Below are positions 1 through 5,801 of a stretch of 5,801 bases of DNA, one piece after another. Position 1 is the stretch's first letter. The number at the start of each line of letters is the position of its first letter. The stretch covers positions 1 through 5,801 of the forward strand of contig JAKFER010000232.1 in the NCBI GenBank assembly GCA_036675565.1, written 5' to 3'. The notes below the pieces were generated by a model that saw only the letters and a program-made list of their open reading frames with translations, was not told where the DNA came from and searched no databases. Origin of the DNA: JACCYQ01 sp036675565. Lineage in GTDB: Bacteria; Bacteroidota; Bacteroidia; Chitinophagales; Chitinophagaceae. Position numbers and translations under genes: made by a program.

Positions 1-82
1 ATTTTTGGAAAATTGAGGATTTTGAACTGTGAGGAGAGAAGGTGTAGGTACGAGGCTCAGCATCATTTGAGTTCCGTAAATA

Positions 83-105
83 TTTCGCAGATATTATATG
101 CGAAA
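83..105. promoter_or_regulatory. 23-bp near-perfect palindrome, possible operator
   Basis: The arms TTTCGCA (83-89) and TGCGAAA (99-105) are exact reverse complements. The 9-base centre is itself nearly symmetric, so 10 of 11 base pairs around position 94 match; only positions 90 and 98 break the symmetry. No T-run follows on either strand, which argues against an intrinsic terminator. A binding site for a dimeric regulator, perhaps controlling a gene beyond the left edge, is an inference. Confidence 0.4.
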
Positions 106-180
106 CCCGCACACCGCAACATTCAGAACACTATTCACCAGCATAAAAAACTAAACCGGAACATGTTTAAATCGATCGTT

Positions 181-429
181 TTACTTTTTGAGTGTTAATT
201 GTTCCAGGTAAAGTCCTGAATTAACGATAACGATCTGCTGCTGTTTACCGAATATTTCTGGATGTATCTTTTGAACCTGCTTTGCTGCTGAACGCATTGC
301 AGTACAAGAGTGCGGACCCCGGATCCATCCACCGATTTTATTGGTGTACGCTCCGGGGCAGGCGTAAGGATGCTGAACAGGCATACTATAGCCGGGTACA
401 AAAATTCCTTCTCCTCCTGCTGTGAGCAT
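181..429 (-). CDS. Possible small hypothetical protein (82 aa), weak
   Basis: I do not recognise this protein. The minus-strand frame is open from an ATG at 429 to a TAA at 181. An earlier ATG at 504 would overlap the start of ricT, so I prefer 429, which leaves 30 bp between divergent starts. The first half is rich in Gly and Pro with two Cys (residues 24 and 42). The second half looks like an amphipathic stretch followed by a hydrophobic beta-like segment (IVIVNSGLYLEQL). In favour: the composition is protein-like and the opposite strand here is broken by stops. Against: there is no clear ribosome binding site or promoter, no signal peptide and no family signature. It could be a spurious ORF or the remnant of a longer gene. 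Confidence 0.3.
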   Translation of the reverse strand: MLTAGGEGIFVPGYSMPVQHPYACPGAYTNKIGGWIRGPHSCTAMRSAAKQVQKIHPEIFGKQQQIVIVNSGLYLEQLTLKK

Positions 430-459
430 GGCATTTGTTGATTTTATAAATGATAAATA

Positions 460-1800
460 ATGGGATGTAGTAGTTGTGGAACGGGTAAGCCGAACGGGTG
501 TCAAAGCAACGGTGGTTGCAGCACAGGTGGCTGTAACCGGATGAATACTTACGATTGGCTGGTAAACCTGCCTTTTACAGATAATGATATTGCCTGCAGG
601 GTTATTGAAGTAACCTTTAACCAGGGTAGTCGTAAAGAATTTTTCAGGAATACCGCCTTACATCCTTTTGAAAAAGGTGATATGGTAACGGTAGAAGGTG
701 TCAGCGGCTTTGATGTGGGCGAGGTTTCTTTATCTGGGGAGATTGTTCGGATTCAACTAAAAAAGAAAGGTGTTAGTGAGACCAATGCGGAAATGAAGAA
801 AGTCCTTCGCCGTTCCAGTGATCGCGACCTTGATCTTTGGAAACAAAATAAAGCCAGGGAAAGAGAAGCTTTGGTGCGAACAAGAGCCATAATACAGCAA
901 TTGAATCTTAATATGAAAATCAGTGAAGTGGAAATACAGGCCGATGGCCGCAAAGCCACTTTCTTTTATATTGCCGATGACCGGGTTGACTTTCGGGAAC
1001 TGATAAAAATCCTCGCCAGCGAGTTTAAAGTAAAAGTGGAAATGCGCCAGATAGGCGCCCGCCAGGAAAGCGGAAAAGTAGGTGGTATTGGCAGTTGTGG
1101 TCGCGAGCTATGTTGTTCAACCTGGCTTACAGATTTCAAATCGGTTAATACAACCGCAGCCCGCTACCAGAATTTATCTATCAATCAAACCAAATTAAGT
1201 GGTCAATGTGGTCGTTTAAAATGTTGTTTGAATTATGAATTGGATACCTACCTGGATGCATTACAGCATTTCCCTGAATATGCGGATACATTGCAGGTGA
1301 AAAAAGGTACTGCCATCCTGATCAAAAAAGATATTTTTAAAAACCTGATGTGGTATGTGTTGCCAGACACCAATAAACAATATCCATTAACGATAGAACG
1401 GGTTAAAAAGATCAAAACGCTGAATGCACAGAATATTATCCCGGAAGAATTGGAAGCCGTAGAAATTACCAGTTCTAAACCAAAAGAAGTGGAACCTGAA
1501 TTTGTTGATGTGGTTGGACAGATCACCTTAAAAAGCCTGGAAAAAGCAGATAAGAAAAAACGTTTCAGCAAAGGTGGTCAGCAGCAAAGGCCTGATCAAA
1601 GAAGCCAGCAACAAAAACCAGCAACTGGTCGTCCAAATCAACCAAGACCACAAAATCCTGATCAGCGGCCGCAACAACCTAAAGCCAACCGACCGCCAAA
1701 CCCAAATCAGCAGAATCCGAATCAACCAAAGCAAAGACCGCCGCAATCTTCACAAAAAAGAAGACCACCAAGGCAAATGCCGCCCGATCAAAAACCTTAA
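460..1800 (+). CDS. ricT: PSP1-domain protein, RicT (YaaT) family
   Basis: In Bacillus subtilis, RicT forms a complex with RicA and RicF that carries [4Fe-4S] clusters and steers RNase Y-dependent mRNA maturation; a similar cytoplasmic role here is inferred. The 446-aa protein has a Cys/Gly-rich start (Cys 3, 6, 14, 20, 25), a PSP1-type core at about 30-325, and a disordered Pro/Gln/Arg-rich tail from about 374. The family signatures are GSCGRELCC (Cys 213, 218, 219) and GQCGRLKCCLNYE (Cys 250, 255, 256), the cysteines expected to bind Fe-S. The ATG at 460 is chosen because the Cys-rich start fits Bacteroidota homologues as I remember them; the leader is AT-rich with no Shine-Dalgarno site. 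The tail makes it longer than the Firmicutes protein. No ricA or ricF is visible nearby. The gene converges with the hydrolase gene and overlaps it by 4 bp. Confidence 0.93.
   Translation: MGCSSCGTGKPNGCQSNGGCSTGGCNRMNTYDWLVNLPFTDNDIACRVIEVTFNQGSRKEFFRNTALHPFEKGDMVTVEGVSGFDVGEVSLSGEIVRIQLKKKGVSETNAEMKKVLRRSSDRDLDLWKQNKAREREALVRTRAIIQQLNLNMKISEVEIQADGRKATFFYIADDRVDFRELIKILASEFKVKVEMRQIGARQESGKVGGIGSCGRELCCSTWLTDFKSVNTTAARYQNLSINQTKLSGQCGRLKCCLNYELDTYLDALQHFPEYADTLQVKKGTAILIKKDIFKNLMWYVLPDTNKQYPLTIERVKKIKTLNAQNIIPEELEAVEITSSKPKEVEPEFVDVVGQITLKSLEKADKKKRFSKGGQQQRPDQRSQQQKPATGRPNQPRPQNPDQRPQQPKANRPPNPNQQNPNQPKQRPPQSSQKRRPPRQMPPDQKP
1579..1797 (+). repeat. Low-complexity Pro/Gln/Asn/Arg-rich coding tract of ricT
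   Basis: This codes for residues 374-446 of the RicT protein. About 20 Gln and 20 Pro occur in 73 residues, with about 15 Arg/Lys against 3 Asp and no Glu, so the tail is strongly basic and surely disordered. Degenerate units recur, for example PDQRSQQQKP and PDQRPQQPKA, both starting with the DNA string CCTGATCA (1591 and 1657). This suggests growth by slippage or local duplication. The length probably varies between strains. Confidence 0.75.
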
Positions 1801-1810
1801 AAGGCTTTTT
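1790..1810. terminator. Candidate bidirectional terminator at the convergent stops
   Basis: AAAAACCTT (1790-1798) is nearly complementary to AAGGCTTTTT (1801-1810), with a single unpaired C at 1805. The resulting hairpin would have a short AT-rich stem with an A-run on the left and a T-run on the right, so each strand would end in a U-tract. It sits exactly over both stop codons. The stem is weak, with only two G:C pairs, so efficient termination is uncertain. Confidence 0.35.
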
Positions 1811-4691
1811 GTTTAATGGCTTTATAAATGGCGTCCTGGATATTGCCCCTTACATTTAAGCGTGATAATAATGGATTATTACGGGTTGGATAAACCCTGT
1901 TTGAAAGAAAAACATAAACCAGTTTTTCTGCAGGATCTACCCAAACGCAAGTGCCGGTAAAACCGGTATGACCAAAAGTTTTGGGTGATGCCAATGCACT
2001 GGGATAAGGATCTTTTTGTTTTGCATTATCTTTTTCAGGCTTATCAAATCCTAATCCCCGGCGGCTGATTGAACTCTGGTAGGAAGTAAAATAATTAATG
2101 GTTTCCGGTTTCAGGAAACGTTTTCCATTCAACTCACCACCATTGGCCAGCATCTGGAAAAGCATACCCAAATCATAAGCATTACCAAACAAGCCGGCAT
2201 GACCTGAAACGCCGCCAAACATACTGGCACCTTCATCATGCACATCGCCCTGAATCAGTTGGCCGCGAAAATGTTGCTCCGATTCAGTAGGAACAATCCG
2301 GTTTAAAGGATAACGTTCCCTGGGTTTAAAACCAACTGTTGTTAATCCCATAGGTATATAAAAATTCCTTTTTGCAAATTCATCCAGGGTAAGTCCGCTG
2401 ATGGCTTCAACAACTTTTCCTAAAAAAATAAAATCATTATCACTGTATACATATTTGTTCTGAGGACCCACCTGGCTTTCTAATATGCGCTGGAACATCA
2501 TATCATTCCAATCGTTGCGCAGAAATAAGTTTTCGGCTACTCTTGTAGTATACCCTGGCTGAGAAGTTTTGGAATATAAACCCGGCAAGGGGAGACCAGT
2601 AACGGAATCAATGGTCTCTTTGTAAAAAGCAATAAATGGATTCAAACCCGCCTGGTGCAGCAGGATATCTTTGATGATCAGCCTTTCCTTATTGGTGCCC
2701 TTTACCCAACTAAGATAATCGCCCAAACGTTTATTCAGGTTCAATTTACCCTGCTCATACAACTTCATTACCGACATGGTGGTAGCGGCAACTTTAGTAA
2801 TGGAAGCCAGGTCAAAAATACTTTCGAGGGATGTTTCAGGAGAATCTTCATAACGGTAATTACCAAACGATTTATGGTAGATTATCTCTCCATCTTTTAC
2901 AGCCAGCACTACCGCACCGGGAAATGCTTTTTTGTCAATGGCATCCAGGACAATTGAATCCACTTCTTTTAATTCAATTCCCGCAATCGTAGGATGTGGT
3001 ACCGGATCGTATTGCATGGTGATCCCTGTTCCATATTGATATTCGCAAACGGTAACCGGTAATTTACCAGTAGCCATCAATCTTCCGGCAACCAGGTCAG
3101 CAGCTACATCATGAGTAATGGCATCATCCTGGTAAACAGCTACCAGTGTTTTTGCAGAACAGAAATTAGAAAGCGCATATACATTACCGAAAACAAAAGT
3201 GCTGGTATTATAGGACTGCAACCTGTTCCACAAACTTATGGCAGATTCACTAATATTATAATTGTTGGCTGGTCGCAAACTGTAATCATGCACACCAATG
3301 ATCACTTCATCAAAATTTCCGGCTGCAATAGCATTGATGATGTTTTTGGCTTGGTCCTCGCCATCTTTAAAACTGAAATAAAAATTCTTAGCATCCCACT
3401 CATTTCTCATTCGTTTGCCAAAATTATTTTCTGCAGTGCCAATGCCCACATAAGCTACTTTCTTTCCCGGTTTTAATGGGAATGCTTTGTTATCATAATG
3501 AACCATCGTAATCGTATGCTCCGCTACTTTTGCACGGATCGCATCTGTTTTTTCATTCAGGTCATTCACCAGGTTGCGGGTGTCAATCGGGCTCAATTGG
3601 TTAAGCCCTAACTGGTATTTTGCATGAAGTACTTTTTTTACTCTTGCATCAATATCTTTCCAGGTCAGTTTCTTTTTCTTAATAGCCGTTTTGATGGCGG
3701 CCAATGAACCACCAATATCTTCAGGCAGGCAAAGGATATCATTTCCAGCGATCAGGGATTGAACGGCAATCTCTCCCCCGGGAAAAAATTTCGAAACCCC
3801 TTTCATTTCCAATGCATCTGTGAATGTTAAACCTTGATAACCCATGTCATCTTTTAATAAACCGGTCACATTATTTTTAGATAAAGAAGTTGCACGGTTA
3901 GCTGTATTATCAATGGCAGGAATATATAAATGTGCAATCATCACACTGCCAACGCCTGCTTCAAATAATTTTTTAAATGGATATAACTCTGTGGTATCCA
4001 TTTGCGCCAGGCTTTTATTGATCACAGGTAAATCATAATGCGAATCAACATCTACATCACCATGACCAGGAAAATGTTTGGCACAAGCCATAATACCTGC
4101 ATCCTGCATTCCTTTTGTATAAGCAATACCCAGTTGTGCAACCCTTTCCTTGTCTTCGCCAAAACTGCGGTAACCAATTACCGGGTTATTTGGATTATTG
4201 TTGATGTCAACAACTGGTGCAAAATTAACGTGAATGCCTAAACGCTTTACCTGCTGCCCAACCGCTACGCCCATTTCATAAACAATATGGGGGTCGCTGA
4301 TGGCACCCAGCGTTAACTGGTATGGAAATTTGGTGACGCTGTCCAGGCGCATGCCCAAACCCCACTCTCCATCTATAGTTATCATCAATGGCGTTTTTGC
4401 CAGTGATTGGTAATGATTGGTAAGATTTGCCTGGCGGACTGGCCCACCCTGGAAAAATACCAGGCCCCCAACATTATATTTATTGATTTGATTTTCTACC
4501 TTTTTTACATGATCAGCTCCCAGGTTGCTATGTGCCCGGATAATCATCAGTTGCGTAATCTTTTCGTCTTTCGATAAAGTTTTAAAAACACTGTCAACCC
4601 ATTCCGTTTCGGTTAATTGGCTTTTATACTGACCGAAAACGACAGACGATATAATAAAACTGGCTAATAAAAAGGATAGATATTTCTTCAT
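1797..4691 (-). CDS. Exported GH3 (NagZ-type) and beta-lactamase-fold serine hydrolase fusion
   Basis: The 964-aa protein probably removes GlcNAc, and perhaps the peptide, from cell-wall muropeptides outside the cytoplasm. Residues 1-20 form a Sec signal peptide (MKKYLSFLLA start, likely cut before Gln21); no lipobox Cys is present. The GH3 catalytic domain (about 35-370) has the NagZ signature KHFPGHGD (205-212), an Asp216-Ser-His218 dyad expected to act as general acid/base, and TDALEM with likely nucleophile Asp292. A GH3 C-terminal-like domain follows (about 390-560). The C-terminal domain (about 570-955) is of the class C beta-lactamase/esterase family: Ser630-I-T-Lys633 (SxxK), Tyr749-S-D in place of YxN, and His908-T-Gly910 (HxG). 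All three catalytic sites look intact. The ATG at 4691 is fixed by the signal peptide. The fused domain may be an AmiE-like N-acetylmuramoyl-L-alanine amidase; esterase or D-aminopeptidase activity is the alternative. Confidence 0.93.
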   Translation of the reverse strand: MKKYLSFLLASFIISSVVFGQYKSQLTETEWVDSVFKTLSKDEKITQLMIIRAHSNLGADHVKKVENQINKYNVGGLVFFQGGPVRQANLTNHYQSLAKTPLMITIDGEWGLGMRLDSVTKFPYQLTLGAISDPHIVYEMGVAVGQQVKRLGIHVNFAPVVDINNNPNNPVIGYRSFGEDKERVAQLGIAYTKGMQDAGIMACAKHFPGHGDVDVDSHYDLPVINKSLAQMDTTELYPFKKLFEAGVGSVMIAHLYIPAIDNTANRATSLSKNNVTGLLKDDMGYQGLTFTDALEMKGVSKFFPGGEIAVQSLIAGNDILCLPEDIGGSLAAIKTAIKKKKLTWKDIDARVKKVLHAKYQLGLNQLSPIDTRNLVNDLNEKTDAIRAKVAEHTITMVHYDNKAFPLKPGKKVAYVGIGTAENNFGKRMRNEWDAKNFYFSFKDGEDQAKNIINAIAAGNFDEVIIGVHDYSLRPANNYNISESAISLWNRLQSYNTSTFVFGNVYALSNFCSAKTLVAVYQDDAITHDVAADLVAGRLMATGKLPVTVCEYQYGTGITMQYDPVPHPTIAGIELKEVDSIVLDAIDKKAFPGAVVLAVKDGEIIYHKSFGNYRYEDSPETSLESIFDLASITKVAATTMSVMKLYEQGKLNLNKRLGDYLSWVKGTNKERLIIKDILLHQAGLNPFIAFYKETIDSVTGLPLPGLYSKTSQPGYTTRVAENLFLRNDWNDMMFQRILESQVGPQNKYVYSDNDFIFLGKVVEAISGLTLDEFAKRNFYIPMGLTTVGFKPRERYPLNRIVPTESEQHFRGQLIQGDVHDEGASMFGGVSGHAGLFGNAYDLGMLFQMLANGGELNGKRFLKPETINYFTSYQSSISRRGLGFDKPEKDNAKQKDPYPSALASPKTFGHTGFTGTCVWVDPAEKLVYVFLSNRVYPTRNNPLLSRLNVRGNIQDAIYKAIKQKAF
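4618..4691 (-). other. Sec signal peptide coding segment and N-terminal junction
   Basis: The first 20 codons of the fusion protein give two Lys, then a hydrophobic core (YLSFLLASFIISSVV), then a small-residue cleavage region ending in Phe-Gly before Gln21. This indicates signal peptidase I export to the periplasm or beyond. The absence of Cys at the +1 position argues against a lipoprotein. Confidence 0.8.
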
Positions 4692-4971
4692 GTTTCAATT
4701 TAATTTTTTTCAAACCCTTGCCTGGGATGACTTGCCGGCTCCCCGAGAACCAGGAACTTAGTAAAAATAAAAAATGGCTTATTGTGTTTTGACCTGCTAA
4801 TGCGCACAAGTTAATACAAAACAATTTTTTTTATGCTGTTTTAAAACCACTTTAACGCATGGTATTATTTTTCATCTATTTTTAATCATATGTTTTTATG
4901 ACTCTATCCATACCCGCATGGTTGGATGAACGCTGTTAACTTTGCTTACTTTTGTTTTTAAAGAAGAATAC
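4692..4971. other. Divergent intergenic region between the hydrolase gene and mutL
   Basis: This is a 280-bp AT-rich gap between two divergent starts and should hold both promoters. The rightward one is clear (see 4921-4954). On the leftward side I find no exact TAnnTTTG; the best is TTGTTTTG (complement of 4817-4824) with one mismatch and no convincing upstream partner. The hydrolase leader next to the ATG is A-rich without a Shine-Dalgarno site. No small ORF or RNA is evident. Confidence 0.6.
4921..4954 (+). promoter_or_regulatory. Bacteroidota-type promoter for mutL
   Basis: TACTTTTG (4947-4954) matches the Bacteroidota -7 consensus TAnnTTTG exactly. GTTG at 4921-4924 lies 22 bases upstream, suitable for the -33 element. 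A second exact -7 match, TAACTTTG, sits 10 bp earlier at 4937-4944 but lacks a good -33 partner. Transcription would start near 4958-4964, leaving only about 10 bases before the GTG start. Confidence 0.6.
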
Positions 4972-5801
4972 GTGCCAGATAAGATTTCGCTTTTACCAGA
5001 TCATATTGCCAACCAGATTGCCGCCGGTGAAGTTATTCAGCGGCCTGCCAGTGCAGTCAAAGAACTGCTGGAAAATGCAGTTGATGCAGGTGCCACAGAA
5101 ATAAAACTCATTGTAAATGATGCGGGCAAATCGCTGATCCAGGTGACTGACAATGGAAGTGGTATGAGTGAAACCGATGCGCGGCTTAGCTTTGAGCGCC
5201 ACGCTACCTCTAAGATCAATACCATTGACGATTTGTTTCATATCCGCACCATGGGTTTCCGGGGTGAGGCACTAGCCTCAATTGCTGCAGTCGCGCAGGT
5301 TGAATTAAAAACCAAAAGAGATTCGGACCAGGCAGGTGTTTTGATTGAAGTGGAAAACAGCACCGTCATCCGCCAGGAACCGATTGCCATGCCCACAGGT
5401 ACCAGCATTTGCATGAAAAATCTTTTTTTCAATGTACCAGCCAGGCGAAATTTTCTAAAAACCAATGCGGCAGAACTAAGACATATCATTGACGAATTTA
5501 CCCGTGTTGCGCTTGCTTTTCCACAGGTATTTTTTTCACTCACCACCAACGGGCAGCAAATGTTTCACCTGGAGGCAGGCACATTAAAACAACGCATCAT
5601 CCAGTTGCTGGGATCTAATTACAATACCAAACTGGTAAGTGTAAAAGAAGAAACAGATTATTTAAATATCCATGGTTTTGTTGGCAAACCTGATACAGCT
5701 AAGAAAACCCGTGGCGATCAGTATTTTTTTGTCAACAACCGCTTTATCAAAAGTGCCTATCTCAATCATGCCATCATGAATGCATACAGCGAAATGATCC
5801 C
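4972..5801 (+). CDS. mutL: DNA mismatch repair protein MutL, N-terminal part (cut by window edge)
   Basis: MutL couples mismatch recognition by MutS to strand incision and repair; it acts as an ATP-gated dimer in the cytoplasm. The 276 visible codons cover the GHKL ATPase domain and most of the transducer domain. Visible motifs are LLPDHIANQIAAGEVIQRPA (7-26), KELLENAVDAGA (30-41, with Glu31 the likely catalytic base and Asn35 binding Mg), DNGSG (60-64), TMGFRGEALASI (93-104), NLFFNVPARRNFLK (150-163) and YFFVNNRFIKS (251-261). The start is GTG at 4972: the frame has a stop at 4927-4929 and no ATG before the conserved N-terminus, and GTG gives the normal distance to LLPDHIA. AAGAAG (4961-4966) is a weak ribosome binding site. 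The C-terminal domain, which would show whether an endonuclease motif is present, lies outside the window. Confidence 0.96.
   Translation, partial: MPDKISLLPDHIANQIAAGEVIQRPASAVKELLENAVDAGATEIKLIVNDAGKSLIQVTDNGSGMSETDARLSFERHATSKINTIDDLFHIRTMGFRGEALASIAAVAQVELKTKRDSDQAGVLIEVENSTVIRQEPIAMPTGTSICMKNLFFNVPARRNFLKTNAAELRHIIDEFTRVALAFPQVFFSLTTNGQQMFHLEAGTLKQRIIQLLGSNYNTKLVSVKEETDYLNIHGFVGKPDTAKKTRGDQYFFVNNRFIKSAYLNHAIMNAYSEMI

Larger units (their letters stand above)
1..459. other. Region without a confident gene, left of ricT
   Basis: No reading frame here resembles a protein I recognise. The forward frame from 13 to 198 has an unlikely composition and no start context, so I leave it out. The supportable contents are a 23-bp near-palindrome at 83-105 and a weak minus-strand ORF at 181-429, each listed separately. 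I found no exact TAnnTTTG element placed to drive ricT; the closest matches near 182-190 and 265-273 have a 3-base instead of a 2-base spacer. The ricT promoter is therefore unidentified. Confidence 0.6.

Noticed and set aside
13..198. Forward 61-aa ORF at the left edge
   Set aside because: Unlikely composition, no family resemblance and no start context; random open frame in intergenic DNA.
753..1746. Three minus-strand ORFs opposite ricT (753-959, 1248-1571, 1528-1746)
   Set aside because: Antisense shadows of a well-supported coding region; low-complexity or Leu/Ser-rich translations.
1574..1816. Forward 80-aa ORF within the ricT tail
   Set aside because: Shifted-frame shadow of the repetitive Pro/Gln-rich tract of ricT.
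2655..4241. Four forward ORFs of 64-121 aa opposite the hydrolase gene
   Set aside because: All lie antisense to an intact 964-aa protein with catalytic motifs in frame; none shows its own signature.
1797..4691. Reading the C-terminal domain as an antibiotic-resistance beta-lactamase
   Set aside because: SxxK and HTG motifs are shared by many esterases, amidases and peptidases of this fold; the YSD in place of YxN and the fusion to NagZ favour a cell-wall role.
4721..4754. CCTGG ... CCAGG inverted repeat in the hydrolase leader
   Set aside because: Only five paired bases with a 24-base loop and no supporting structure; not enough to call a riboswitch or attenuator.
4624..4824. Minus-strand 66-aa ORF reaching into the intergenic region
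   Set aside because: Overlaps the signal-peptide coding region in another frame; no protein-like features beyond chance.
4993..5549. Minus-strand ORFs opposite mutL
   Set aside because: Shadows of the conserved MutL ATPase domain on the other strand.

Overview
The window looks like chromosomal DNA of a member of the Bacteroidota, most likely Chitinophagaceae or a close relative. This is inferred from three things: moderately AT-rich DNA with AT-rich leaders in place of strong Shine-Dalgarno sites, a TAnnTTTG-type promoter element before mutL, and the lineage-typical forms of the proteins (a RicT with a Cys-rich start and a Pro/Gln-rich tail, and a one-chain NagZ plus serine-hydrolase fusion). 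I could run no database search.

Layout. Positions 1-459 hold no confidently identified gene. They contain a near-perfect 23-bp palindrome (83-105) and one weak small ORF on the minus strand (181-429). Positions 460-1800 (+) encode a PSP1/RicT-family protein. Positions 1797-4691 (-) encode a large exported protein with a NagZ-type GH3 glycosidase at the N-terminus and a beta-lactamase-fold serine hydrolase at the C-terminus. The two genes converge and share a TTAA in which both stop codons lie. Positions 4692-4971 are a divergent intergenic region with a good Bacteroidota-type promoter facing right. From 4972 (+) the GHKL ATPase part of mutL begins and runs off the right edge.

Function. The three genes are housekeeping-like and probably not one pathway: RicT (RNA maturation/RNase Y modulation in Firmicutes), an exported cell-wall muropeptide hydrolase, and mismatch repair. 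The most interesting protein is the fusion. In Bacillus subtilis, NagZ and the serine-hydrolase-family amidase AmiE are separate exported enzymes encoded next to each other, acting one after the other on muropeptides. The fusion here could carry out both steps in one polypeptide. I see no mobile element, CRISPR array, tRNA, rRNA or defence system.
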